DNA of 64,000 bases from positions 171,075-235,074 of the forward strand of contig JAPLGO010000023.1 of NCBI GenBank assembly GCA_026390115.1, written 5' to 3'. The position numbers and the translations under genes were made by a program. This document shows, in pieces, positions 9,056 to 16,973 of this stretch (position 1 is its first letter; each line of letters opens with the position of its first letter). The notes beneath the pieces were generated by a model that was not told the origin of the DNA, searched no databases, and saw nothing but the letters and a program-made list of their open reading frames with translations. The DNA is from Campylobacterales bacterium. Lineage in GTDB: Bacteria > Campylobacterota > Campylobacteria > Campylobacterales > Sulfurimonadaceae.

Positions 9056-9203
9056 TAACTAATCTTAGTCATTTTTGTAAAAAAAAAGAGTGTTTAAAGC
9101 CTTCTGAATCTCGAAAAACTTGTTTTTCGTAGCTTTAGCGGGATGAAAGGGACATAAGCAGCTGCCACTAAAACGGACGCGTCCGTTTTAGTGCGTAACA
9201 TTA
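9056..9203 (+). repeat. dispersed structured repeat element, copy 1
   Basis: Starts at the htpG stop and ends 5 bp before the next gene end. The order is an imperfect left terminus (ACTAATCTTAG, against ACTTAATGTTACG read inwards from the right end); stem 1 GAAAAAC/GTTTTTC; conserved GTAGCTTTAG; AAAGGGACA; TGCC; a perfect 28-bp palindrome at 9166-9193; and the conserved right end GCGTAACATTA. Stem 2 of the other copies (GGGACA/TGTCC) is broken here. See copies 2-4. Confidence 0.75.
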
Positions 9204-9207
9204 AGTA

Positions 9208-9384
9208 TTAGCGCTCTAGTCTATCCTGTACGGCTTTTGAAATAGCATCTAACTGGCTTTTTGGCTTAAGAACGCCCTCGTCTTCTTTTTGAAGCGGAAG
9301 TGCAAAAGCCAACAAGATGAATATAAATGAAAAAATTATGCCTCCAAGTAAGCTAAGAACCAGTTTCAGTTTAAAATCATTCAT
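9208..9384 (-). CDS. small single-pass membrane protein (58 aa)
   Basis: ATG at 9384 to TAA at 9208 gives 58 residues: a short basic N-terminus (MNDFKLK), one strong transmembrane helix (about 8-30, ending ...FALPL) and a charged soluble tail (QKEDEG...DAISKAVQDRLER). GGGTGAG upstream may act as RBS. Codon use and the clean helix-plus-amphipathic-tail layout support a real gene. No family recognised. It runs opposite to htpG and to the following operon. Confidence 0.6.
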   Translation of the reverse strand: MNDFKLKLVLSLLGGIIFSFIFILLAFALPLQKEDEGVLKPKSQLDAISKAVQDRLER

Positions 9385-9590
9385 CACTCACCCTCTGAAA
9401 TTTATTAATAGGATTATACATAAGAATCTTTAAAACTATCGTTTTGGCTATTATTTTTACTAATCTTCAATCAACTAACAGTCAACTTCATCACAAGTTT
9501 TATTTGTCACTAATTTGAATATTTTATGATACAATAAATCGAAATAAACATTACTAAATAGAGTGTTAAACTTTAAATTGGGAGCATGTT

Positions 9591-10910
9591 GTGCCTTTAA
9601 ATAAAGAGTTAAATTTGCGTGACAATAATGCGGAAGAATATCTTTTAAAATATGCAAAAAAATATAGTGTGTTGTATGTTGATGATGATAAACCGTACAG
9701 AGAACTTATGAAAGACATACTCGATATGTTCTTTGATACTGTAATAATTGCAGAAAATGGCGCTGAAGCCTTAAAATTGTATAAAGAGTTTACTCCAAAT
9801 ATAGTTATTACAGATATTGTTATGCCTAAACTCAATGGATTACAGCTTATAGAAGAGATACAAAAAATAAATTCAGAAGTTGGTTTTATAATTTTAACCG
9901 GCTTTATAGAGAATGTACATCTTTTAAAAGCTCTGGAGCTTGGCGTAGATAAATATTTAATCAAACCGATTGATAAAGAAAAATTCTTTGCACGTTTGTA
10001 TGAAACTATTTTTGATTTAGAGTTTATAAATCGGTTTGACATGATGCAAGAGGAGATGGAACTGTTGAATCTCGCATTAGAGTTGTCACCTGTCTTTACG
10101 TTACTAGAAACAGATGGAAAAATCAGATATATAAATAATTCATTTTTAGATTTTTTAGGTTATAAAAGTATGGAAGCGTGTATAAAAGTAAATGAGAATT
10201 TTTACACTTTTATAAAAAATGAGACAGCCAATATAGTTTATAGAAATTATGAAGAGTACAAACATGACGCTCTAAATTTTGAAAATAATAGTAAGAAGGT
10301 CTATATAAAAGATAAAAATAATGCCCTTAAGGCTTTTCAATTAACAAATAAATTTTATCCGAATATTAATACACTTGTTTCAGTATTTACAGATATAAAT
10401 AGTTTAGATAAAAATTCTATGGAGTTGAAAAAATTATCTGAAATTGATACGCTTACTAACTTATACAATAAGTATAAATTTGACAATTATCTGAATGAAA
10501 CATTCGAAAATTTTTTAAAGAAAAAGTATCAAAATGTCTCTTTAGTTATGATAAGTATTGATAATTTAAGTGCAATCAAGAATCTCTATGGAAATCAAGT
10601 CAGGGATAAGGTTATTCGTTCTGTTGCAAATTTTGTTAAAAAAAATCTTCAAAATGGTGGGTTTTTAGCACGCTACGGCAGTGAAGAATTTGTAATAATT
10701 TATAAAGATGTGAATTTAGAGAGTGCTTTTAAAAAATCGGATTCTTTAAGAATATCAATTAGTAAAGAGTATAAATCTAAATTAACATGCTCTTTTGGTG
10801 TAACAGAATTTATGTACGGGGATACCGTAAAAGAGATACTATTTAGAGCAAACGATGCCATTATGAAAGCAAAAAAAGGTGGGAAAAATTTAGTAATGAT
10901 TTCTGTTTAA
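9591..10910 (+). CDS. response regulator with PAS-like and GGDEF domains
   Basis: 439 aa from a GTG with GGGAG upstream. Receiver domain about 25-140 (acidic VDDDK, phospho-site D75 in IVITDIVMPKLNG, K in YLIKPID), PAS-like middle about 150-275, and a diguanylate cyclase fold about 285-439 beginning DTLTNLYNKYKF. The signature reads RYGSEEF: the second Gly of GGEEF is Ser, while both acidic residues remain, so activity is uncertain. First gene of a four-gene sensory operon ending at 15391. Confidence 0.88.
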   Translation: MPLNKELNLRDNNAEEYLLKYAKKYSVLYVDDDKPYRELMKDILDMFFDTVIIAENGAEALKLYKEFTPNIVITDIVMPKLNGLQLIEEIQKINSEVGFIILTGFIENVHLLKALELGVDKYLIKPIDKEKFFARLYETIFDLEFINRFDMMQEEMELLNLALELSPVFTLLETDGKIRYINNSFLDFLGYKSMEACIKVNENFYTFIKNETANIVYRNYEEYKHDALNFENNSKKVYIKDKNNALKAFQLTNKFYPNINTLVSVFTDINSLDKNSMELKKLSEIDTLTNLYNKYKFDNYLNETFENFLKKKYQNVSLVMISIDNLSAIKNLYGNQVRDKVIRSVANFVKKNLQNGGFLARYGSEEFVIIYKDVNLESAFKKSDSLRISISKEYKSKLTCSFGVTEFMYGDTVKEILFRANDAIMKAKKGGKNLVMISV

Positions 10911-10936
10911 TAAAATTGTTTTATCAGGAGCAAAAA

Positions 10937-12559
10937 GTGTTAGAGATACATAAAAAATTAAGTAGTGTTACAAAAAATATTTCTGTTTTGTATATTGAAG
11001 ATGAAAAGGATACAAGGGAGCAGTATTCGAATATATTTCAACTTTTATATAAAGAGGTTAAATCTGTAGAAAATGGTGAAGAAGCTTTAGCTGAATATAA
11101 TATAAAGAAATATGATTTAATTATTACAGACTTAACAATGCCTAAGATGAACGGTGTTGATTTAATCAGTGAAATACTTAAAATTAATCCTAACCAACAT
11201 ATTATTATCATGACTGCACATAATACAAGCGAGAACTTAAGAAACTCTATAGAATTTCAAGTGGATGGCATATTACTAAAGCCTGTTGTTATGGATAAAC
11301 TATTTCAAATGCTTTATAAAGTAAGCCATTTAATAGATATGGACAAAAAAGATGACGGAGATAATGAAAAAGATAAAAAGCTTACAAATTTATTAGAAAA
11401 CAGTGATCAAGCGCTTTTTTTAGTGGTTGTGGATAAGTTTAATGAGATTGTTAAGCGATTTGGCAGTGAAACAAAAAAGTTTATTATAGATTCGGTAGAA
11501 GAGCACTTGTCAAACTTCGGAGTAGAAGATGAGAATATAGTGGAACTGCATAATGATGTTGTTATCTGCGGTGTAAATAAACGTCATTTAGACAAAACAC
11601 TTGAAGCGGTACAAGCTTTTTCTGACCATAATAATAATTTAATAATTAGATTCAATGATTTAAAAATTTATATAACACTCTCTTATGGCGTTATTTTAAT
11701 TAAAGAGAGCAGTAGCGTCACTAATCTCAGCGAAGAGTTTTTACTTCATGTTAACTCGATTGTTGACAATATAAGAAGTGATGAAAATAGTCATCTGGTT
11801 GTTAAAATGGATGTAGACATGGAAGAGGCTCAAAAAAACAATGCCCTAACATGGCTTGGAATCACGCTTGAAGCGTTGAAGCAAAAAACAATTGTTCCTT
11901 TCTATCAGCCTATCGTAGATATAAATAGTATGGAAATATTCTCGTATGAAGTTTTTGCTAGAATTAAACAAGGTAATAAGTATATATTACCGGAATTTTT
12001 TATTGATTTAAGTGAAAAAGCTGGGATACTCGAAGAGATATCACAAAGTGTATTTAAGCAGAGTTTCGAGAAACTGGCGTCAACTGAATTCCCTTTTCAT
12101 ATAAACGTTTCAGATGCCGAGTGGAGAAATAGTGCTATGAAAGATTATCTTGTTTATTTATGTAGTCAATATAAGGTTCAATACAATAGAGTTATTCTTG
12201 ATATTGTGAATTATGAACTATTAAAACCATCGAGTCATGTAGTGAAATCTTTAGTAACACTGAAAGAATTTGGATTTAAAATAGCGCTTAAAGGGTTTGC
12301 AACCAGCAATATAAATATAGAATTGTTATCTATACTACAGCCTGAATATATTAAAATAAACCAAGTTTTACTGCAAAAATCTTTGACAGATTCAAATATG
12401 AAAAAGTTTTTATCCTTTATACTGGAATATACAAAGAATGAAAATATTAAAAGTATTTTAGTCGGTGTTGAGACCGCAGAGATGTTAGAAGAGGGCAAAA
12501 GTCTAGGTATTCAATATGCTCAGGGCTATTTTATAAAAGAACCGTTAAATGTACTCTGA
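10937..12559 (+). CDS. response regulator with degenerate GGDEF and EAL domains
   Basis: GTG at 10937 has AGGAG 6 nt upstream and is preferred to the in-frame TTG at 10916; this gives 540 aa. The receiver has D65 (LIITDLTMPKMNG). The central GGDEF-like fold has ELHNDVVICG where the signature should be. The C-terminal EAL fold starts normally (PFYQPIVDI) but EAL is EVF and the metal-binding DDFG is KGFA. Both enzyme domains therefore appear dead, suggesting a c-di-GMP-sensing or scaffolding role. It follows the first receiver protein by 26 bp. Confidence 0.85.
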   Translation: MLEIHKKLSSVTKNISVLYIEDEKDTREQYSNIFQLLYKEVKSVENGEEALAEYNIKKYDLIITDLTMPKMNGVDLISEILKINPNQHIIIMTAHNTSENLRNSIEFQVDGILLKPVVMDKLFQMLYKVSHLIDMDKKDDGDNEKDKKLTNLLENSDQALFLVVVDKFNEIVKRFGSETKKFIIDSVEEHLSNFGVEDENIVELHNDVVICGVNKRHLDKTLEAVQAFSDHNNNLIIRFNDLKIYITLSYGVILIKESSSVTNLSEEFLLHVNSIVDNIRSDENSHLVVKMDVDMEEAQKNNALTWLGITLEALKQKTIVPFYQPIVDINSMEIFSYEVFARIKQGNKYILPEFFIDLSEKAGILEEISQSVFKQSFEKLASTEFPFHINVSDAEWRNSAMKDYLVYLCSQYKVQYNRVILDIVNYELLKPSSHVVKSLVTLKEFGFKIALKGFATSNINIELLSILQPEYIKINQVLLQKSLTDSNMKKFLSFILEYTKNENIKSILVGVETAEMLEEGKSLGIQYAQGYFIKEPLNVL

Positions 12560-12592
12560 AGTATTTACTGATATAAGTTGTTGGCGTTAATT

Positions 12593-14311
12593 ATGGATAA
12601 GCTAAAAGAAATAATAGAATATGCAGAAGATATAACTGTACTCTATGTCGAAGATGATGAAGATGCCAGACAAGAGTTGAGCGGGCTTTTGGGCATTTTT
12701 TTTAAAAAAATAATTGTGGCTAAAAATGGAAAAGAGGGTCTGGAGAGTTTTAAAAACAGTGATATTGACCTTGTAATAAGTGATATTACTATGCCTGTTA
12801 TGAATGGTTTAGAGATGATGCATCATCTGAGGTCGCAAGCAAAGGAGTTTAAAGCAATCTTCATAACAGCCAGCTCCGGCAAAGACATTTTGTTAGATTC
12901 AATTGAGTTAAATATTGATGGGTATATATTAAAGCCAATCAGTCAAGTGCAACTAATAACTATATTATCTAAAATCATAAATGTAATACACTCCGAGAAA
13001 GTTAAACAAAATTTTGACGCTCAGCTTCAAATTGAATTAAAAAAACAAAAAGCAACTATTGAAAAACAGTCAAACAGATTAATTGAAATGCTTCAAAAAG
13101 ATTCTATGACAAATCTTTACAATTTTGAAAAATTAAAAATAGATTATGTGAATTTTACTAAAAAACCAACTTTAATGTTGGTCAATATCGATAATTTTAA
13201 TTTTATAAACTTGACACATAGTTATAAAACAGGTGATGAGATCATAAAACAGGTAGCACAATTTTTAAAAACTTTTTCTACGAATGAGATAAAAATATAT
13301 AAACTTTATGGCGATGAGTTTATGATGCTATTGGAAAACATCGATAAAATAGAAGAGGCTTTGGTTTTAGCAGAAAATATTAAGAGTGAGTTTGATAAAT
13401 ATAACTATTTTGTTGATGATGAAGAGTTTAACCTGAGTGCATCGATAGCAATACTTGAATGTTTGGATGAAGATGAGACTCTTCCATACAATAAAGTAAA
13501 ACTGGCTCTTCAAAATGGCAGAAATAGTCATAAAAATTCTATATCAGTTTATAGAGAGAACATGTCTCTCATTGAGAAGCAAAAAGAGCTTTTGAAGTGG
13601 GCAAAAAAGACTAAAGATGCAATCAAAGAGAGTCGTTTAAAGGCATTTTATCAGCCTATGTATGAGTTTAAAGAGGAAAGAATAACAAAATATGAGGCTC
13701 TTGCAAGGATAGTTGAGGGCGATGAGATTATAACACCTTTTTATTTTTTAGAGAGTGCCAAACTTTCAGGACTCCTACCTGCCCTTACAAAGAGCATCGT
13801 CAATCAAACCTTTGAACTCTTTAAAGATTTTAAGGGTCTCTCCTTTAGCATAAATATTACGGATGAAGATTTAAAAGATGGAAATTTTTTTGAAACACTC
13901 CTCGCATTATGTTATAAATATGAAATAAACCCGTCTAATATCACATTGGAAATACTTGAAAATATTAATGACAGTGATGTTGAGAATGTTACGCTTAAAC
14001 TTGGAGAGATTAGAGATGCAGGCTTTTTACTGGCTCTTGACGATTTTGGTGCGCAAAATTCAAATTTTACACGCATTCAAAACTTAAATGTGGATATTAT
14101 CAAAATTGATGGACTCTTCATAAAAGATTTAGATACAAATCTTAATTCAAGACATATTGTTGAAACTATCATATATCTTGCTAAAAAAACAAATAAGAGA
14201 ACTGTTGCAGAGTTTGTTCACTCTCGGGCAATATTTGATCTTGTCAGAGAGCTTGGTATCGATTATGCTCAGGGATACTTTGTTGGAAAACCCTTGCTGG
14301 AGGTGGTTTAG
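12593..14311 (+). CDS. response regulator with GGDEF and intact EAL domain
   Basis: 572 aa from ATG 12593; an in-frame TTG at 12578 is possible and neither has a strong RBS. Receiver domain with D64 (LVISDITMPVMNG). GGDEF-like domain with LYGDEF: the first Gly is Tyr, so it is probably not a cyclase. The EAL domain retains FYQPMYEF, EALARI, TLEILEN, LALDDFG, IIKIDG and YAQGYFVGKP, all the usual metal and substrate residues, so c-di-GMP hydrolysis is likely. It is the only probable hydrolase in this operon. Confidence 0.88.
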   Translation: MDKLKEIIEYAEDITVLYVEDDEDARQELSGLLGIFFKKIIVAKNGKEGLESFKNSDIDLVISDITMPVMNGLEMMHHLRSQAKEFKAIFITASSGKDILLDSIELNIDGYILKPISQVQLITILSKIINVIHSEKVKQNFDAQLQIELKKQKATIEKQSNRLIEMLQKDSMTNLYNFEKLKIDYVNFTKKPTLMLVNIDNFNFINLTHSYKTGDEIIKQVAQFLKTFSTNEIKIYKLYGDEFMMLLENIDKIEEALVLAENIKSEFDKYNYFVDDEEFNLSASIAILECLDEDETLPYNKVKLALQNGRNSHKNSISVYRENMSLIEKQKELLKWAKKTKDAIKESRLKAFYQPMYEFKEERITKYEALARIVEGDEIITPFYFLESAKLSGLLPALTKSIVNQTFELFKDFKGLSFSINITDEDLKDGNFFETLLALCYKYEINPSNITLEILENINDSDVENVTLKLGEIRDAGFLLALDDFGAQNSNFTRIQNLNVDIIKIDGLFIKDLDTNLNSRHIVETIIYLAKKTNKRTVAEFVHSRAIFDLVRELGIDYAQGYFVGKPLLEVV

Positions 14312-15391
14312 ATGGCGGATTATAGTAAAAAAGCTCAAGAGTGTGATTTCTTGGAAATTTTGTCAAGTGTAGGTGATATTCATTACCTTATATATGACAA
14401 AGCGCAACAAAAATATAAAGTGAGTCAATCGCTCTCCGACATGCTTGAGATACCAATAGATGGGGATATAAGAAACATTAAAATTTTAAATTATATTGAT
14501 AAAGCATGTTATCTCAAACTATTGGAGAGTCTTGATAAGAGTAGTGATAAGTTTGAGTTAACCGTGAATTACAAGAATAAAAAAATCTTCTTTGTCGTTC
14601 AAAGTTACCAAGTAAATATTGAAAAATCTTTAAAGTATTTTTATATATTTATAGATATTTCTGCTATAAAAGAGATTGAAGTAGAGTCTAAACAGAGAGA
14701 TACTCTTATGTTTCAACAGGCGAAGATGGCTCAAATGGGTGAGATGATAAGTATGATAGCACACCAATGGAGACAGCCAATAAATGCGATTAGTGCATCA
14801 TCTATAAAGCTCTCACTATCAAATACATTGGGAAAACTCACTCCGGATGGAGTAGAAGAACATGCTCTATTTGTTCAAAATCAGTGTCAAAAGATGTCCA
14901 ATGTTATAGACTCCTTTTTGAGTTACTCAAGTAATCGCAGTGAAGAGAAAAATTTTCATATACGGGATGTTGTCAAAACTATAAATGAGTTTGTATCTGT
15001 TCAATATTCTGCACATAATATAAAGATAGTTATAGAGATTGATGACGCATTAGATGATACTATATTTGGCAGAGAGGATATGTTGGAACAGGTTTTACTC
15101 AATCTGCTGTCCAACGCAAAAGATGCCTTCGATAAATCAACTCTAGAAACAGAGAAGTGCATCTGCATAAGATATATAAAACCAAAAGAGATTGTAATAG
15201 AGGATAATGCGGGTGGAGTCGATGATTCGGTCTTAGATAAACTTTTTGTGCCCTATTTTACAACTAAAGCGAAAGGAAAGGGCACAGGTTTAGGGTTATA
15301 CATGGGTAAAAGAATTATGAATGAACATTTTAGCGGTGATTTAATATATAAAAAAATTGGGGATAAAAGTTTTTTTATTATAACGGTATGA
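14312..15391 (+). CDS. PAS histidine kinase of the HWRQP type
   Basis: 359 aa. A PAS-like sensor (about 20-125) without membrane segments means a cytoplasmic kinase. The H-box is IAHQWRQPINAIS with H151, typical of the Campylobacterota-rich HWRQP kinases. The ATPase domain shows NLLSNAKDAFDKS, EDNAGG and KGKGTGLGLYMGK. It starts directly after the third receiver gene (RBS GGAGGTGG inside that gene's end), making it the natural phosphodonor for the three upstream receivers. Confidence 0.9.
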   Translation: MADYSKKAQECDFLEILSSVGDIHYLIYDKAQQKYKVSQSLSDMLEIPIDGDIRNIKILNYIDKACYLKLLESLDKSSDKFELTVNYKNKKIFFVVQSYQVNIEKSLKYFYIFIDISAIKEIEVESKQRDTLMFQQAKMAQMGEMISMIAHQWRQPINAISASSIKLSLSNTLGKLTPDGVEEHALFVQNQCQKMSNVIDSFLSYSSNRSEEKNFHIRDVVKTINEFVSVQYSAHNIKIVIEIDDALDDTIFGREDMLEQVLLNLLSNAKDAFDKSTLETEKCICIRYIKPKEIVIEDNAGGVDDSVLDKLFVPYFTTKAKGKGTGLGLYMGKRIMNEHFSGDLIYKKIGDKSFFIITV

Positions 15392-15399
15392 AGTAAAAG

Positions 15400-15915
15400 A
15401 TGCAAAAAATAATATACTCTTTTATTTTATATTTTTTATGTGTGAACTCTTTGGATGCGCAGGAGCCGACGATGGCTATATTGAAGAGTATCGCCACAAA
15501 TTCAAGGCAAGATTTCAACATACAAAATTATGATTTCTATTGTGAACCCTATGGGGTTATAAGCCTAGAAAAGATGTACAGCAACTCACAAAACGGTTCA
15601 AAATGCAGAGAGAGTATTGACGGTTTTTATAAAAAACATCCGGATTTAAAATATTTTACGCAAGGAATTTTGAAAACAGAGCAGATGTACCATGTAGAGT
15701 TTAAAGACATGAAGTGTGTAATATATGCAAGAGGGCAAAAGAGCCTCTCTGAGCTTTTACTTGAAAACGGCTTGGCGGTAAACAAACGCACCTTTAATGA
15801 TGAAGAGTTTAACTTTATCTTTAAAAAAGCAGAAATAAATGCAAAGCTTTTAAAGAGAGGCATGTGGAGCGAAAAAATAGATAAAGAGTGTGCGACAGAG
15901 CTCAGTAAAGATTAA
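15400..15915 (+). CDS. secreted thermonuclease-like (SNase-fold) protein
   Basis: 171 aa with a signal peptide (about 1-20, ending SLDA). The C-terminal part matches the end of staphylococcal-nuclease-fold domains: CVIYARGQKSLSELLLENGLAV, then KAEINAKLLKRGMWS (family pattern 'A...A....GLW'). The N-terminal half, where the catalytic Arg and Asp should lie, is divergent, so nuclease activity is unproven. It is 8 bp after the kinase and may be cotranscribed with it. Confidence 0.6.
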   Translation: MQKIIYSFILYFLCVNSLDAQEPTMAILKSIATNSRQDFNIQNYDFYCEPYGVISLEKMYSNSQNGSKCRESIDGFYKKHPDLKYFTQGILKTEQMYHVEFKDMKCVIYARGQKSLSELLLENGLAVNKRTFNDEEFNFIFKKAEINAKLLKRGMWSEKIDKECATELSKD

Positions 15916-16208
15916 TCATTAGAGTGTGTCATATAGACCCAAAACTCTTTATGTGTGTAACCTCTATTTAAAAAGTATATTTGAAGAATCACAACCCTGT
16001 AGAGAGTTATTAACATCTTTGCAAAAGGTATAAAAAGACTAAGGCCTACTAAAAGTGACTGCTCTTTGTTTCCTTTTGACTCTATCATCTCCTGTATGCC
16101 GATATTTTTGCTGAGGTAAATGCCAAAAAGAATAGAGAACAAAAAGTTAAGTAAAAGTCCAAAAATCATATAAGCTATAAAATCTTGTTCGTACATGCCA
16201 GCTATCAT
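15912..16208 (-). CDS. hypothetical membrane protein (98 aa)
   Basis: Two hydrophobic segments (about 10-32 and 50-78) separated by a polar loop containing ESKGNKEQ. No family recognised. Its 3' end overlaps the stop of the thermonuclease-like gene on the other strand by 4 bp. It probably forms a short minus-strand unit with the DUF3817-like gene upstream. Confidence 0.55.
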   Translation of the reverse strand: MIAGMYEQDFIAYMIFGLLLNFLFSILFGIYLSKNIGIQEMIESKGNKEQSLLVGLSLFIPFAKMLITLYRVVILQIYFLNRGYTHKEFWVYMTHSND

Positions 16209-16270
16209 ATTTTTTTATCCTTGATTGTAATAATCTGAAATTCTATCAAAAAGTTACTTTTATAATAATC

Positions 16271-16561
16271 TTATTCATAGGACTTAATTCTGTTTTTTGT
16301 GTAAAAAGTTCCAAACGGGATAAGCGAAGCTACAAAAAATAGTATACTTTCTTTGAGTGACCAGTTCGTTTTTTTCCAAGCCTCAACCAACAATATACAG
16401 AAAATTATAAAAAGTATTCCATGTGCCATACCAACAATTTTTACAGCAAGCGGGTAGCCAAAAATATATTTTAGAGGCATAGCAATAAAAAGAAGAATGA
16501 GATAGGAATAACCCTCTATGGAGTTAATTAATCCGAATTTTTTAACAATTTCATTGAGCAT
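16271..16561 (-). CDS. DUF3817-like small membrane protein
   Basis: 96 aa from the ATG at 16561, which has AGGAAAAG upstream. An open frame reaches back to 16675, but the extra N-terminus is atypical. The sequence carries the DUF3817 pattern: SIEGYSYLILLFIAMPLKY (helix 1), VKIVGMAHGILFIIF (helix 2, with conserved G-x-x-H-G) and a third helix about 70-88. Function unknown. The family is common next to unrelated genes in many bacteria. Confidence 0.7.
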   Translation of the reverse strand: MLNEIVKKFGLINSIEGYSYLILLFIAMPLKYIFGYPLAVKIVGMAHGILFIIFCILLVEAWKKTNWSLKESILFFVASLIPFGTFYTKNRIKSYE

Positions 16562-16740
16562 ATTCGCTTTTCCTGTAAATAAATTTTGTGGAAGTCTATC
16601 ATTAATTTCACAATCAAATAGTAATAACGCGATAAGATTTATATATAAGTAAAAATATATAGATAATTTAAACATCTACAATGGCTCTCTGTACTATACT
16701 TCGCCCCATTAAAATAAGTCAATAAGTTAAAGGTGAATGT

Positions 16741-16971
16741 ATGGATGCTCCTCTATTAGCAGCAGATTTTAAGTTTATGTTCTTTGGAATGGGAATGGCA
16801 TTTTTGCTGTTTGTTGTCATCAAAATCGCAGCTCTTGTACGCAAATTTTTCTCTCAACCTGTTGCGGAGAAAGAGAGTATTTCAGTACCTGTCAAAGAGA
16901 CTCAAAAAGATAATAAAAAAGTAGTAGCGGCGATAACGGCGGCGATTATCCATTATAGAGAAGGTAAATAG
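16741..16971 (+). CDS. oadG: oxaloacetate decarboxylase gamma chain (OadG-like)
   Basis: 76 aa: one N-terminal membrane helix (about 12-34, FFGMGMAFLLFVVIKIAAL), a polar linker and a C-terminal AAITAAIIHYREGK, the usual OadG end. OadG anchors and assembles the sodium-pumping oxaloacetate decarboxylase. It sits 2 bp before the alpha subunit. RBS AAAGGTGA. Confidence 0.82.
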   Translation: MDAPLLAADFKFMFFGMGMAFLLFVVIKIAALVRKFFSQPVAEKESISVPVKETQKDNKKVVAAITAAIIHYREGK

Positions 16972-16973
16972 GT

